From contig NZ_MDSK01000001.1 in the NCBI RefSeq assembly GCF_002940205.1, positions 248,001 through 312,000 on the forward strand: a stretch of 64,000 nt of DNA. Direction: 5' to 3'. The translations under genes and the position numbers were made by a program. Source of the DNA: Xanthomonas arboricola pv. guizotiae (GTDB taxonomy: Bacteria > Pseudomonadota > Gammaproteobacteria > Xanthomonadales > Xanthomonadaceae). Shown here one piece after another: positions 1 to 9,720 of the stretch (position 1 is its first letter; each line of letters starts with the position of its first letter). Below the pieces are notes generated by a model. That model was given only the letters and a program-made list of their open reading frames with translations. It was not told the DNA's origin and searched no databases.

Positions 1-1
1 G

Positions 2-676
2 GCGACCGCGATCGACGCGGTGGTGCTGTCGACCCAGCACGACCCGGGCGTGAAGCAGAAAGACCTGATCGAAGCGGTGCGCGAGGAGATCCTCAAGCCG
101 GTGCTGCCGGCCAAGTGGCTGCACAAGGGCACCAAGTTCCACATCAACCCGACCGGCAAGTTCGTGATCGGCGGCCCGGTGGGCGATTGCGGCCTGACCG
201 GCCGCAAGATCATCGTCGACACCTACGGCGGCTGGGCGCGTCACGGTGGCGGCGCGTTCTCCGGCAAGGATCCGTCCAAGGTCGATCGCTCGGCAGCCTA
301 CGCGGCGCGCTACGTGGCCAAGAACGTGGTGGCTGCGGGTCTGGCCGACCGTTGCGAAGTGCAGGTCTCCTACGCCATCGGCGTGGCCGAGCCGACCTCG
401 ATTTCGGTCACCACCTTCGGCACCGGCAAGATTGCCGACGAGCAGATCGAAAAGCTGATCCGCAAGCACTTCGACCTGCGTCCGTTCGGCATCATCCAGA
501 TGCTCGACCTGATCCACCCGATGTATCAGCAGACCGCGTCCTACGGTCACTTCGGCCGCAAGCCAAAGGACTTCTCCTACACCGACGCAACCGGCGCGCA
601 GCACAGCGCCACCGCGTTCTCGTGGGAAAAGACCGACCGCGCCGACGCCCTGCGCGCCGACGCCAAGCTGAAGTAA
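2..676 (+). CDS. metK: S-adenosylmethionine synthetase, 3' part (5' end outside window)
   Basis: Makes S-adenosylmethionine from ATP and methionine in the cytoplasm, the entry to the methyl cycle that ahcY and metF in this window complete. The visible C-terminal ~224 residues carry the family signature [19 protein letters not shown], preceded by [20 protein letters not shown], both typical of the C-terminal MetK domain. The reading frame is open to the window edge, so the start is not visible. The protein ends in ADAKLK followed by TAA, then a strong hairpin. Recognition is certain from the conserved motifs; only the N-terminal half is missing. Confidence 0.97.
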   Translation, partial: ATAIDAVVLSTQHDPGVKQKDLIEAVREEILKPVLPAKWLHKGTKFHINPTGKFVIGGPVGDCGLTGRKIIVDTYGGWARHGGGAFSGKDPSKVDRSAAYAARYVAKNVVAAGLADRCEVQVSYAIGVAEPTSISVTTFGTGKIADEQIEKLIRKHFDLRPFGIIQMLDLIHPMYQQTASYGHFGRKPKDFSYTDATGAQHSATAFSWEKTDRADALRADAKLK

Positions 677-713
677 GCCAGCTGCTCCTGCGGGAGTGAA
701 ACTGGCAAGAAGT

Positions 714-748
714 GCAGATGGGCCGCAGATGCGGCCCATCTGCGTTTT
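714..748 (+). terminator. intrinsic terminator of metK
   Basis: A perfect 13-bp stem (GCAGATGGGCCGC / GCGGCCCATCTGC) with an AGAT loop is followed by GTTTTGG. It starts 37 bases after the metK stop codon, the expected place for a rho-independent terminator. Confidence 0.85.
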
Positions 749-852
749 GGCGGAATGCGTACCGTCATCAAGGCTTGCGTGGGAAGCATCGCCTGCCAAT
801 CAGCAGTGGCAATGTTGGGAGCGTGGTGCCGCGTCCGGGGGCGGGAACGTGT

Positions 853-1078
853 GGCGGCATGGATGCCGCCACCGAGCCTGCTGGGATGGATTCACGGCGT
901 GTCCCGACACCGGATGCGGCGCCGCGCCGCCGACCAACTCCGCACGCCGATCAAACTGTGCACAAAATCTAGCGTTTCCATGCGAATGCTTCGGTTTGCT
1001 GCGGGCGCTTGCACGCGTACCAGCGTGGGGCACGCCGCAAGTACGTCGCTGTAGGCGCTGGCGCGGCATCCATGCCGC
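853..1078. repeat. inverted pair of a dispersed GGCATGGATGCC element in the metK downstream spacer
   Basis: The spacer from the metK terminator to the next gene (about 860 bp) holds no convincing gene. It contains two diverged copies of one element in opposite orientation, at 853-912 (plus) and 1020-1078 (minus). Each begins with the palindromic core GGCATGGATGCC and continues into a GGCGTG(T/C)CCC motif. The arrangement looks like repeat-derived noncoding DNA. ORFs across it are repeat translations. Confidence 0.6.
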
Positions 1079-1275
1079 TCAAGGTCCCACGCCGGCACCC
1101 GCGCAAGCACCACCGATCATTGTCGGCGACTGAAAAAAAGCGGCGGCCGGTTGACTGATCGAGCTTCGGAGCGTGGCTGTCATTGGCGAAGCGAGGGCAA
1201 CGTGTTGAATCGATGCCGACAACATCGGTTGCGGAATCAGCAAGCATGACGCCGCTCGAAAAGCCTTTGCTTAGC

Positions 1276-1310
<35 letters not shown>

Positions 1311-1520
1311 GATTAGGAACGTGGCGCCATTTCCGGGCAAGACCGTGTTTCAAGCCCCCCCGTCGGGGGCGAGAAGGCACTTGTTGGCCGCCACTGGCGC
1401 GCGTGCCTTGGAGTGCCCACGCCACAAGCGCGGGCCGGGGCGCGAAGCGGGGATTGGGGTGAGGGGTACGGGACGAAGCCTGCTTGCGTATTCGACGACA
1501 CCAGGCTTCGCACGCACTCT

Positions 1521-1560
1521 CATCCGCCCCTGCGGGGCACCTTCTCCCGGCGGGAGAAGG
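1521..1560. repeat. CATCCGCCC... palindromic intergenic element
   Basis: The element reads CATCCGCCCC, then CACCTTCTCCC, and ends in a palindrome CCTTCTCCCG-G-CGGGAGAAGG. A diverged relative (CATCCGCCC...CACCTTCCCCCGC) occurs twice in the duplicated block near 52.1-52.5 kb, so it is a dispersed repeat of this genome. Confidence 0.6.
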
Positions 1561-1605
1561 AATAACGCGGGTCACATCTTTCGAGATCGGGATCGCTACT
1601 GCAGG

Positions 1606-3003
1606 TTACCGATCAAGTTGCAGCTGTTCCTCAAGTGCCCGGGCAAACTCCGGCAACGGGCACGCCATGCGTTGCCCTGCTGTGCAAACGCCAAGCGCCA
1701 ACTTCTGCTGCAACGGCGGATGTTCCAAATTTAGCGGCGCCAGCGTCCGCAGTTGATCCAGCGATTGCGCCAGATAGCGCGCACGCACCACCTGCTGCCC
1801 ATCCGGTTCGCGCCATAGCTCCAGCAGCAATGCGCCACCCGGCGGCGGATCGTCGGCGCCGTAGCCGGGGAGATGAAAGTGCACGCCCAGCAAACTGCTC
1901 AACGCGGCGATATGCGTATCGCTGCCAACGAAGACCGAGACCTTTGGCGCCTGCACATCGCCGAAGCGCTGCAGCACTTCGCGCGCCAGCGGTGCGCCCG
2001 AACGTGAGGCCATGTAATGCGGGCGTGCGTAGATGTCGAACAACAGGGCATGCAGGCGCGAGACCTGCGCCAGCCGCTCGGGTGTGGCGCGGCCCCAGCC
2101 GACCTGCGACAGCGGCAGGCCTTCGGCGTATTGCAGCAGCAACACCTCGCCGGTGCCGGAGGTCAGGTCGATCGGCCCGCCCAGGACCAGGCCGCGCCCG
2201 TTGGCCGACGGTGCCAGCGTGGACGGCATCTGCGCAAAGTCACAGGGCGTGCGCGTGCAACCCAGGATCTGCTGCATCGCCTGCAACTCGGCTGCGTGCC
2301 CTCGCAGCAATGTCGCAGGGCCACCGGTTTGCCTGTCGATCGCCGCAACCGCCGCCGCGCCATCGAACGGCGCCGCACCGGCTTCGATCGGTCGGAACAA
2401 GGGATCGTTGCTGCCGGCCTGGCGATGTCCGGCGACGATCCCGCAGCCCGGTGCCAATGCCTCGGCCAGCAAGGCGCCGCTGTCGATGGTGCGCTGATCG
2501 GTATTGGCCCAGACCGACACGCTGCCTGCTGCCGGGCATCCGCTGCGCGACAGCACGCCCTGCTGCGCCAGCCACCGGCGCAGATAGTCGCCGCTCAGCT
2601 GCACGCCGATGCGCCCGTGCGGCGTCAGCAGGCTGGCCGGTGTGGACCATTGCGGCCATGGCGCGTCTGCATAGTGCGCTGCGGCGGCTTCGCCCTGCAG
2701 CGGTGCGCGCACGCCGTGCCGGAAGACAGCCACCACGCGTTCCAGTTGCGCGGTCTGCGCGATGGCGGGCGGCCCGGGCGGACGCGGCGTGCAGCCGATC
2801 AGCAGCAGCGCACCGAGTGCGAGTGCCGGCATCCGCCATCGTGGACGAAGCGCTGCCGTCGAACGTTGCCTGACGCCTGCGCGCAACGGCGTATTGATCC
2901 CGCACGACGGCAGCGACGCGATCCCCATCGCGTCGCTGCCGTCATCGCCTGCGGGCGTCTGTTCACCACCCTGCCCCGTTTTTTTCGCTTGCCTGCAACC
3001 CAT
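1606..3003 (-). CDS. histidine acid phosphatase (AppA/Agp type), predicted lipoprotein
   Basis: Member of the branch-2 histidine phosphatases, which hydrolyse phosphomonoesters (phytate, sugar phosphates) in the periplasm. The catalytic motif RHGVRAP is clear near the mature N terminus. The second family motif, normally HDTN, reads GSDTHIA here: the proton-donor Asp is kept but the His is replaced by Ser. The open frame is 465 residues. A lipobox (LLIGC) follows Met58, so the real start is probably Met58 (base 2832) or a nearby non-ATG codon; the N-terminal 57 residues of the long frame include a perfect hairpin and are likely untranslated. The gene stands alone, with no operon partner on its strand. 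Confidence 0.8.
   Translation of the reverse strand: MGCRQAKKTGQGGEQTPAGDDGSDAMGIASLPSCGINTPLRAGVRQRSTAALRPRWRMPALALGALLLIGCTPRPPGPPAIAQTAQLERVVAVFRHGVRAPLQGEAAAAHYADAPWPQWSTPASLLTPHGRIGVQLSGDYLRRWLAQQGVLSRSGCPAAGSVSVWANTDQRTIDSGALLAEALAPGCGIVAGHRQAGSNDPLFRPIEAGAAPFDGAAAVAAIDRQTGGPATLLRGHAAELQAMQQILGCTRTPCDFAQMPSTLAPSANGRGLVLGGPIDLTSGTGEVLLLQYAEGLPLSQVGWGRATPERLAQVSRLHALLFDIYARPHYMASRSGAPLAREVLQRFGDVQAPKVSVFVGSDTHIAALSSLLGVHFHLPGYGADDPPPGGALLLELWREPDGQQVVRARYLAQSLDQLRTLAPLNLEHPPLQQKLALGVCTAGQRMACPLPEFARALEEQLQLDR
2906..2943. repeat. perfect 17-bp hairpin upstream of the phosphatase
   Basis: Arms GACGGCAGCGACGCGAT and ATCGCGTCGCTGCCGTC are exact reverse complements around a CCCC/GGGG loop. 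No T-tract follows directly. If the phosphatase starts at base 2832 the hairpin lies in its 5' leader, about 75 bases before the start. Confidence 0.85.
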
Positions 3004-3130
3004 GCTTGTCGGTCATGCCGTTGGTCCTGGCGCACTCTACCGGGCCAATGTGCAAGGCAGACGACACCTGGCGGAATTTATCCAAACGTCCGTGCAGCGG
3101 CCACGCGGCGATAGCTGCGCTGCCTTGCTT

Positions 3131-5149
3131 TCAGAATGTCGCCGGCGTTGCGGCCGGTGGCCTGCCCTGCGCGGCCGTTGCACCAGCCGCCTCGGACTGC
3201 AACTGCTCGTGCAGGATGCGGCGGATCTCCAGAATCGCCTGCGGGGTTTCCTGCACGCTGTGCCAGGAGGTCACCACCAGTTCGGACTCGGCGCCGTCCA
3301 GATGCGCGCTGCGATACGGCACCAGGCCATCGTCGGAGTCGGCCAGCGGCATCTGCGGTTTTTCGCGCCCGACGATGGTGTGGTAGCGCACCTGCGGGGA
3401 GATCGGCAGGTCCCTGCTGGCGCGCACGAACGGGTCGGTATCACGCAGGTTGTCGATGCTGGTGGGCACCAGCACGCGGCCCTTGCGTCGGTAGTCGCCA
3501 TCCTGATCGTCACGTGCGCTGCTGGCCAGGTCCTGCATCACATCGCCAAAGCGATCCAGCAAGGCGATGGGCAGACGCACCAATTTGCCGACAAAACGTC
3601 CCAGCCCACCTTCGGCCAAGGGCGTGCCGCGATGCGGCGCGGCGATGAAGATGGCGCGGTCGACCTGCGGCATTGGCGAAAAATGCAGCAACGGCGACAA
3701 CTTCGCGCGGATGCGTGCGCCGCGTTCGCCCTCCAGTCGATAGTTTTCCAGCAGGGAATTCCATAACTGCTCGCCGGAGGACGACACCAGCAGCCGCCCG
3801 ATGACGCCGCCCATGCTGTGGCCGATCAACACCATGTCGTGCGATGCAATCGCGCTGCCGGACGGGTCGAAGTGCTGCAGGCTGCGTTCCACCAATGCCT
3901 GGATTTCCGCACGATTGACCGCCATCGGCGCGTTGGTAGGGTAGTACACCTGCCAGATCTGGTAGCGCTGGCGCAGTGCTTCATCGCCCATCACCTCATT
4001 GGCGACATTGACCCAGGCCTCCGGGCTGCTGGCCAGCCCGTGCAGCATCAGCAGCACGCGTCGATTGGGGTCGTAGGGCTGCATCAGGTACAGATGCGGG
4101 CGGTCGATGCCGCGCGCGCTGCCCAGCATCGACCGCAGCGACTGCGCGGCAAACCCGGACCTGGCCAGCCACAGGCCATAGGCGGCGGTGAAGTTGGCCG
4201 CCAGCGGCACGCGCTGGCCATGCAGCACCACGTCGTTCTGGCGATACGGATCGTAAGGCATCACGGTGACGGCACGACCGCGCAGCACCGCATCCAGCGT
4301 ATCGCCCTCGAAGCGCAGCAGCAGCGTTGCCGGTGCATACGGCATCTCGCTGAAGGTGGGCAGCGGACGCTGCGGTGTTGCGACGGCGGCAGCCGGCTGC
4401 AACGCCAGCCCGGCAGGGTCGCCGACCACCTGCGGGTCCACCTCGGCCACCAGTTCTGCGCCGAAGCCGTCGCGTCGATAGGTGCTGCGCAGTCCGTCAA
4501 AGCGCAACGCCGAGGCGGCGAAGATCGCGCGCGGCGTGTTGCCGCCGCCCGGCAACCGATACGCAGACATGTCGATAACGACCTGCCAGCGACCGATGGC
4601 AGTCGGTTCGCGCTCGCTCTGGCCGGTCTGCTGCGCGCGTGCGAACAGGCGTTCGATCACCTGCTGGACGGCGTAGTTGTAGTAGTCGCGCACCTGCGTC
4701 TGGCGATTTTCGAACGCACGCGCACTGGGCGCCCGATCGGTGAAAAACAGGTAAGCGTACGCATGCCGCGCGGCCTCCAGCCAGGCGTCGACTGCGGCGT
4801 CGCTCATGGTTGTCGGGTCGCGCCCGCCCAGCGCAATCGCATGCGCGGTCCATAGCTCGGCCTGCGTTGCCAGCCGGCGCTCATCGCCGATGCCTGCGAC
4901 GGTGGCGAGTTGCTGCAGGCAGGGCAGCGGGTCGCTGCGGCAGGCCTTGGGTTGCAGACCGGCCACCTGCACCGTCTCGCCGCTGGCCTGGCTCAACGCG
5001 CCGGTGCTGAGCACATCGCCACGCGTGCGCGCGATGAAGTCGGCGCTGCTGTGCGATTGCACCGTGACCATGGCGCAGCCGCTCAGCCACAGGCTCGCCA
5101 GTACGCCCGCCAGCACCGCGGCGGCGCGGCATCCACGCAGGCGCGGCAT
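3131..5149 (-). CDS. lipoprotein alpha/beta hydrolase (lipase/esterase-like)
   Basis: Predicted membrane-anchored hydrolase of 672 residues. The start chosen gives a lipoprotein signal with lipobox LSGC about 25 residues in, and overlaps the upstream DUF4105 gene by ATGA. An N-terminal alpha-helical region of ~300 residues precedes an alpha/beta-hydrolase fold with nucleophile elbow GHSMGG. The likely Asp lies near DSDDGLVPY and the His in WHSVQETP. Context (tetR, DUF4105 protein, hydrolase, all coupled) suggests a regulated envelope function acting on a lipid or ester substrate, but the substrate cannot be read from sequence. The longer frame upstream of this start is the shadow of the DUF4105 gene. 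Confidence 0.8.
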   Translation of the reverse strand: MPRLRGCRAAAVLAGVLASLWLSGCAMVTVQSHSSADFIARTRGDVLSTGALSQASGETVQVAGLQPKACRSDPLPCLQQLATVAGIGDERRLATQAELWTAHAIALGGRDPTTMSDAAVDAWLEAARHAYAYLFFTDRAPSARAFENRQTQVRDYYNYAVQQVIERLFARAQQTGQSEREPTAIGRWQVVIDMSAYRLPGGGNTPRAIFAASALRFDGLRSTYRRDGFGAELVAEVDPQVVGDPAGLALQPAAAVATPQRPLPTFSEMPYAPATLLLRFEGDTLDAVLRGRAVTVMPYDPYRQNDVVLHGQRVPLAANFTAAYGLWLARSGFAAQSLRSMLGSARGIDRPHLYLMQPYDPNRRVLLMLHGLASSPEAWVNVANEVMGDEALRQRYQIWQVYYPTNAPMAVNRAEIQALVERSLQHFDPSGSAIASHDMVLIGHSMGGVIGRLLVSSSGEQLWNSLLENYRLEGERGARIRAKLSPLLHFSPMPQVDRAIFIAAPHRGTPLAEGGLGRFVGKLVRLPIALLDRFGDVMQDLASSARDDQDGDYRRKGRVLVPTSIDNLRDTDPFVRASRDLPISPQVRYHTIVGREKPQMPLADSDDGLVPYRSAHLDGAESELVVTSWHSVQETPQAILEIRRILHEQLQSEAAGATAAQGRPPAATPATF

Positions 5150-6186
5150 CACCGCGGTGCGCTCGCGGTGGCCCCGGGCGCCGGTGCCAGCGGCATGCCG
5201 GCGCGGATGCGCTCGGAGAAATCGGCCGCCTTGTCTGCGGCGATCGCACGTGCGGTGAAATGGCCACGCTGCTTGAGTGTGGCGAAGTCGTAGCCGGGCA
5301 TCAGCCCATCGTGATCGTAGGCGTATTCGTCGGCGTAGCCGGACAGCAGCAGGCGATGATCCAGCGGCAGCGTGGGCTGCAATTGCCGCGCCAACGCAAA
5401 CACGATCGTGGTGCAGTTGCTGGTGAGCGTGTTGTAGAACGCCGGCGCGCGATTCAAGTCGTTGGCCAGGCCCACGTAGCCCATGAACATGCGGCGCAGC
5501 CCGGCCTTGGGAATCGCCAGCCGATACAGATACATGTCCTCGCCACGCACATTGGTGCGCACGCGCAGGATGTCGCGCTCGTCGGCGGCCACCAGGGTCT
5601 CTTCGAAACTGCGGAAAAACCCGCCCAATGCCGAGAACGACTCGTCGCGCTCCTTGCGGATTTCCAGCGAGAACACCACCTGCGAGCCGTCGTCGAAACC
5701 GAACGACACCAGGGTGTGCGCGATCGCCGGCCCCATCCAGTACGACAACGCCAGATCGGCGCTGACCAGACGGTCCAGATCGTACTGGCGGGTTTCCCAG
5801 CGCGGCTGGTAGTCGGTTTCGCCATGCCAGTCGAAATTGCGCACGTTGTGCAGCGTGACGATGTTGCCGTGCACCTCGGGCTGCAGGCGCTGGGCGACAT
5901 CGTCGGCCCAGTCGCGGTCCTGGCTGGGCTGCATCATCCACCACGACAGCGCCAGCACCGCAAATGCCGCACTGAAGATGCCCACCAAGGCCCAGTTCTC
6001 GCGGCCACGGCGCAGGCCCCATAACGCCGCGACTGCCATCGCGCACCACGAGCCCACCCACGCCGCGCGCACGAACGCGTTGCCGGTCAGTGCGAAATAG
6101 ATCGCCAGCCCGCCCCAGAGCGCGGCCAGCACCAGCGCCACCCGCAGCGCCCAGCGCCCGCTGCACGAACGCGTGGCCGGTGTCAT
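5149..6186 (-). CDS. DUF4105 (Lnb_N) inner-membrane protein
   Basis: 345 residues. Three hydrophobic segments occupy roughly residues 10-85, followed by a soluble domain with the DUF4105/Lnb_N features: NFDWHGETDY, then YLYRLAIPK and the conserved TSNCTTIVF with an invariant-looking Cys. The family is annotated only as a periplasmic domain of unknown activity, and the Cys suggests a thiol enzyme (inference). The start at Met (MTPATRSC) is chosen because it overlaps the tetR stop by ATGA; its own stop overlaps the lipoprotein hydrolase start the same way, so the three genes form a translationally coupled operon. Confidence 0.8.
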   Translation of the reverse strand: MTPATRSCSGRWALRVALVLAALWGGLAIYFALTGNAFVRAAWVGSWCAMAVAALWGLRRGRENWALVGIFSAAFAVLALSWWMMQPSQDRDWADDVAQRLQPEVHGNIVTLHNVRNFDWHGETDYQPRWETRQYDLDRLVSADLALSYWMGPAIAHTLVSFGFDDGSQVVFSLEIRKERDESFSALGGFFRSFEETLVAADERDILRVRTNVRGEDMYLYRLAIPKAGLRRMFMGYVGLANDLNRAPAFYNTLTSNCTTIVFALARQLQPTLPLDHRLLLSGYADEYAYDHDGLMPGYDFATLKQRGHFTARAIAADKAADFSERIRAGMPLAPAPGATASAPR

Positions 6187-6755
6187 CGGGTGCCGCCTTC
6201 CGGCACCTGCATGCCCAAGGCGTGCATCAACAGATCGGCCGAACGATGGGCGAGGCGTTTGCGTTCGGACTCGTCGTTGCCGCGCAGGCAGCTGCCCAGC
6301 ATGTCGATCACCAGCAGCAGCTGTTCGTCGTCGACATCGGCGCGGCACAGGCCGGCGTCGCGGGCGCGGTGCACGAACGGCAGGAAGATGCGCACCACGC
6401 GCCGGTCGGCGGTTTCCACCGCCGGGTGCGCGCGTTCGATGGACCGCCAGAAATCCACCAGCGGCGCGGACTGGGCGATGTGCTCGGCCACGTCGTGCAG
6501 CAGCACGGCCAGTCCGTCCGGGCGCTCGGCCAGATCGGCGGCCAGCCGCTCCAGGCCATCCAGGCCACGGGTCATCAACGCGGTCATCAGCGCGAGCCGG
6601 TCGGGGAAATTGCGGTACAGCGTGGCGCGGCCAAGGCCGGCACGCTCGACCACCAGTTCCAGCGGGGCATTGACGCCGTGTTCGCTGAACACTTCGTCGG
6701 CGGCATCGAGTATCTGCCGGCGGCGCAGCGCGGCATCAGGGCGGGAAGTCGTCAT
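6183..6755 (-). CDS. TetR/AcrR-family transcriptional regulator
   Basis: 190 residues. The N-terminal helix-turn-helix is typical of TetR: RRRQILDAADEVFSEHG, then LELVVERAGLGRATLYRNFP. The rest is a helical ligand-binding domain with no recognisable specificity. The start MTTSRPDAAL is chosen because the HTH begins ~10 residues later and an operator-like palindrome lies just upstream; the 37 residues added by the longer frame would cover that palindrome. First gene of the coupled operon with the DUF4105 protein and the lipoprotein hydrolase, which it probably represses together with itself. Confidence 0.85.
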   Translation of the reverse strand: MTTSRPDAALRRRQILDAADEVFSEHGVNAPLELVVERAGLGRATLYRNFPDRLALMTALMTRGLDGLERLAADLAERPDGLAVLLHDVAEHIAQSAPLVDFWRSIERAHPAVETADRRVVRIFLPFVHRARDAGLCRADVDDEQLLLVIDMLGSCLRGNDESERKRLAHRSADLLMHALGMQVPEGGTR

Positions 6756-6766
6756 CGCGGCATTAT

Positions 6767-6782
6767 CGGACAAATTTGTCCG
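6767..6782. promoter_or_regulatory. candidate TetR operator
   Basis: Perfect 16-bp palindrome CGGACAAATTTGTCCG, 11 bases upstream of the tetR start codon. An ACAAATTTGT-like core of this size fits TetR-family autoregulatory operators. The assignment is inference from position and symmetry. Confidence 0.6.
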
Positions 6783-6818
6783 GTTACGCCAGAGTCCGCT
6801 TGTCGATTCCGCGCCCTC

Positions 6819-6866
6819 TCCGACCAACGGTCGGATCGGGTTGGACCATCGAATCCGACGGTCCAA
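6819..6866 (-). terminator. double hairpin after ppc, possible terminator
   Basis: Two stems follow the ppc stop: TTGGACC/GGTCCAA (12-base loop) and TCCGACC/GGTCGGA (3-base loop). No T-run follows, so a rho-independent terminator is not certain. They separate ppc from the tetR promoter. Confidence 0.4.
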
Positions 6867-6879
6867 TCAGCGAACCGGA

Positions 6880-9594
6880 TCAGCCGGTGTTCTGCACGCC
6901 TTGCGAGACGCCGTTGACGCAGGCGACCAGCGCGCGCAACAGCTCGTCGTCTTCGCCATCGGTGGCGCGCCAGCGTTGCAGCAGGTCCACCTGCAGCACG
7001 CTGATCGGGTCGATGTAGGGGTTGCGCAGGCGGATCGACAAGGCCAGCCGCGGGTCGTGCTGCAGCAGCGACTGCTGGCCGGTCAAGGCCTTCACCCAGC
7101 CCTTGGTCAGCGCCAGCTCGGCGCCGATGCCCGGGAAGAACCGCTGGTGCAGGTCGCCCGACAGCCGCGAGAACAGCTCGGCGATGGTGAGATCGCCCTT
7201 GGACAGCACCATCGCCACGTCGTCGAGGAAGGTGCGGAAGAACGGCCAGTCCTGCGCCATCTCGCGCAAGGTGTCTTCGTGCCCGGCATCCACCGCCGCC
7301 TGCAGGCCGCTGCCCACGCCGTACCAGCCCGGGATCACCGCACGCGCCTGGCTCCAGGCAAACACCCACGGAATCGCGCGCAGGTTGGACAAGGCCGCGT
7401 CCTGGCCGAGCCGGCGCGACGGGCGCGAGCCCAGCGTCATGCGTTCGATCACGTCGATCGGCGTGGCGCGGCGGAAGTACTGCATGAAATCCGGCGCGCC
7501 GACGAAGGCGCGATACGCCACGGTGCTGCGTTCGGCGACCAGGTCCATCACCGGCCGCCAGCGATCCTCGCGCGGCTCGGGCGCACGCGGGCGCAGGCTG
7601 GACAGCAGCACCGCGCCGGTCATCTGTTCCAGCGAGCGCAGCGCCAGGGCACGGATGCCGTACTTGCGGTGGATCACCTCGCCCTGCTCGGTCACGCGCA
7701 GCCGGCCATCGACACTGCCGCGCGGTGCGGCATCCAGCGCGCGGCTGGTCTTGCCGCCGCCACGTGCGATCGAGCCGCCGCGGCCGTGGAAGAAGGTCAG
7801 CCGCACGCCCAGCTCGGCGGCGGCTTCGAGCAGTTCCACCTGCGCGCGCTGCAGCCCCCAGCGCGAGGCGGTGATGCCGCCGTCCTTGCCGCTGTCCGAA
7901 TACCCGAGCATCACCATCTGCGTATCGCCGCGCGCGGCTAGATGCTGGCGATAGACCGGGTCGGCCAGCAGATCCTGCACGGTGCCGGTGCCGCCACGCA
8001 GATCGTCCACGGTTTCGAACAGCGGCACGATATCCAGCGGCACCGCGCCGGCATCGTCGACCAGCCCGCCACGACGCGCCAGTGCGAGCACGGTGAGCAC
8101 GTCGGCGCGGTTGTGCGCCATCGAGATGATGTAGCTGCCCAGCGCATCGGCGCCGTGGCGGCTGCGCGCATCGGCGAGCGCGGCGAACACCGCATCCAGC
8201 CGCGCATTGCCTTCGTCATCCACGCGCGGCAATGCCTTTTCGCCGGCTGCATACGGACCGAGCAATGCCGCGCGCTGCCTGGCATCCTGTTCGTCCCAAT
8301 CCGCCTGGCCGAGTGCGTCGGCCACTGCGCGCGCATGCACGCTCGATTCCTGGCGCACATCCAGCCGCGCCAGGTGGAAGCCGAAGCTGCGCACACGCCA
8401 CAACAGGCGACGCACCGCGAACCAACCGGCGTGCAGGCCCTTGTTGGCCTGCAGGCTGTCCAGGATCAATTGCAGGTCGTGTTCCAGCTCTAACGGGCTG
8501 GCGTAGGCACCCTCGGCATCGTCCAGCGTGGCCTGCAGGCGCGCGCGCATCAGGTCGTTGAGCAGGCGATACGGCATGTCGCCGTGACGCGGACGCGAGC
8601 GTGCGGCGTCCTCCGGCAACAGCGCGCGGTAGCGCTGCAGTTGCTCGCTCAGTGCCGGGCTCACCGCCACCAGCGTGGTCGATTGGCTGAGCAGGCTGGC
8701 CAGCTGCCAGAGTTCCTTCTGATAACGGTCCAGCACTGCGCGTCGCTGCGCGTCCAGCGTGCCGGCGATGGTGACGGCATCCACGTTGGGGTTGCCGTCC
8801 ATGTCGCCGCCGACCCAGGTGCCGAAGCGCAGCAGCCGCGGCAGGGTCGGCACGCTGCCGTAGGTTTCTTCGATGGCGTGTTCGAGGGTTTCGTACATCA
8901 CCGGCACCACGCGATACAGCACCTGGGTGAGGTAGAAGCCCACATGCTCGCGCTCGTCTTCCACGGTGGGGCGCACCGGCGAGGAGTCGGCGGTCTGCCA
9001 GGACGCGGTCAAGGCCATGCGGAAGCGCGCCGCGTCGGTGGCGCGCTCGTTGGGCGTGCGCATGCCGTCCAGGTTGTCGACCAGGCTGGCGACCATCAAC
9101 TGCTCTTTTTCCAGCAGCGCGCGGCGCACCGCCTCGGTGGGATGCGCGGTGAACACCGGCTCCACGTCGATCCGCGGCAACCACTCGGCGAGTTCGTCCA
9201 GCGTCACGCCCTGCGCCTTGAGCCGGCGCAAGGCGTCGTGCAGGCCATCCGGCTGCGGCGTGTCGGTACCGCTGCGCTGGTATTCGCGGCGGCGGCGGAT
9301 GCGGTGCACGCGCTCGGCGATGTTGACCACCTGGAAATAGGTGCTGAAGGCGCGCACCAGCGATTCGGCCTCGCGTGGCTCGCGCCCGGCCAATTGCTCG
9401 CTCAAGGTGGACGGCGGGGCATCACTTTCACGCCGCGAAATGGCGGTGGTGCGCACGCGTTCGATTTCATCGAGGAATTCCGCAGACACCTGCTCGGCGA
9501 GCAGGTCACCGACCAGTGCACCGAGCCGGCGCACATCGTCGCGCAGGGGAAGATCGGGGGTAGCGAACACAAGACTGCTGCGGTACTCGTTCAT
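6880..9594 (-). CDS. ppc: phosphoenolpyruvate carboxylase
   Basis: Carboxylates phosphoenolpyruvate to oxaloacetate, replenishing the TCA cycle. 904 residues, normal for bacterial Ppc. Diagnostic motifs are [12 protein letters not shown] (catalytic His), SDSGKDGG, and [13 protein letters not shown] near the active site. The C terminus ends in [12 protein letters not shown], the usual NTG ending. Single gene: upstream lies repeat-filled spacer, downstream hairpins and the tetR promoter. Confidence 0.98.
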   Translation of the reverse strand: MNEYRSSLVFATPDLPLRDDVRRLGALVGDLLAEQVSAEFLDEIERVRTTAISRRESDAPPSTLSEQLAGREPREAESLVRAFSTYFQVVNIAERVHRIRRRREYQRSGTDTPQPDGLHDALRRLKAQGVTLDELAEWLPRIDVEPVFTAHPTEAVRRALLEKEQLMVASLVDNLDGMRTPNERATDAARFRMALTASWQTADSSPVRPTVEDEREHVGFYLTQVLYRVVPVMYETLEHAIEETYGSVPTLPRLLRFGTWVGGDMDGNPNVDAVTIAGTLDAQRRAVLDRYQKELWQLASLLSQSTTLVAVSPALSEQLQRYRALLPEDAARSRPRHGDMPYRLLNDLMRARLQATLDDAEGAYASPLELEHDLQLILDSLQANKGLHAGWFAVRRLLWRVRSFGFHLARLDVRQESSVHARAVADALGQADWDEQDARQRAALLGPYAAGEKALPRVDDEGNARLDAVFAALADARSRHGADALGSYIISMAHNRADVLTVLALARRGGLVDDAGAVPLDIVPLFETVDDLRGGTGTVQDLLADPVYRQHLAARGDTQMVMLGYSDSGKDGGITASRWGLQRAQVELLEAAAELGVRLTFFHGRGGSIARGGGKTSRALDAAPRGSVDGRLRVTEQGEVIHRKYGIRALALRSLEQMTGAVLLSSLRPRAPEPREDRWRPVMDLVAERSTVAYRAFVGAPDFMQYFRRATPIDVIERMTLGSRPSRRLGQDAALSNLRAIPWVFAWSQARAVIPGWYGVGSGLQAAVDAGHEDTLREMAQDWPFFRTFLDDVAMVLSKGDLTIAELFSRLSGDLHQRFFPGIGAELALTKGWVKALTGQQSLLQHDPRLALSIRLRNPYIDPISVLQVDLLQRWRATDGEDDELLRALVACVNGVSQGVQNTG

Positions 9595-9720
9595 CGGAAA
9601 CGCACACCCTCCTCAAGCGCAAAGTCGTCGAAGACTAACCCAAAAGGATTAGATGATCGCGACCGGCACGACGGTTTCAACACCAACCATCGTGTGCTGG
9701 CGCACGTGGCGATGACCCTC

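Noticed and set aside
3131..6166. A single 1011-residue protein covering the DUF4105 gene and the lipoprotein hydrolase
   Set aside because: The first third is the out-of-frame shadow of DUF4105; the lipoprotein start with ATGA overlap explains the region.
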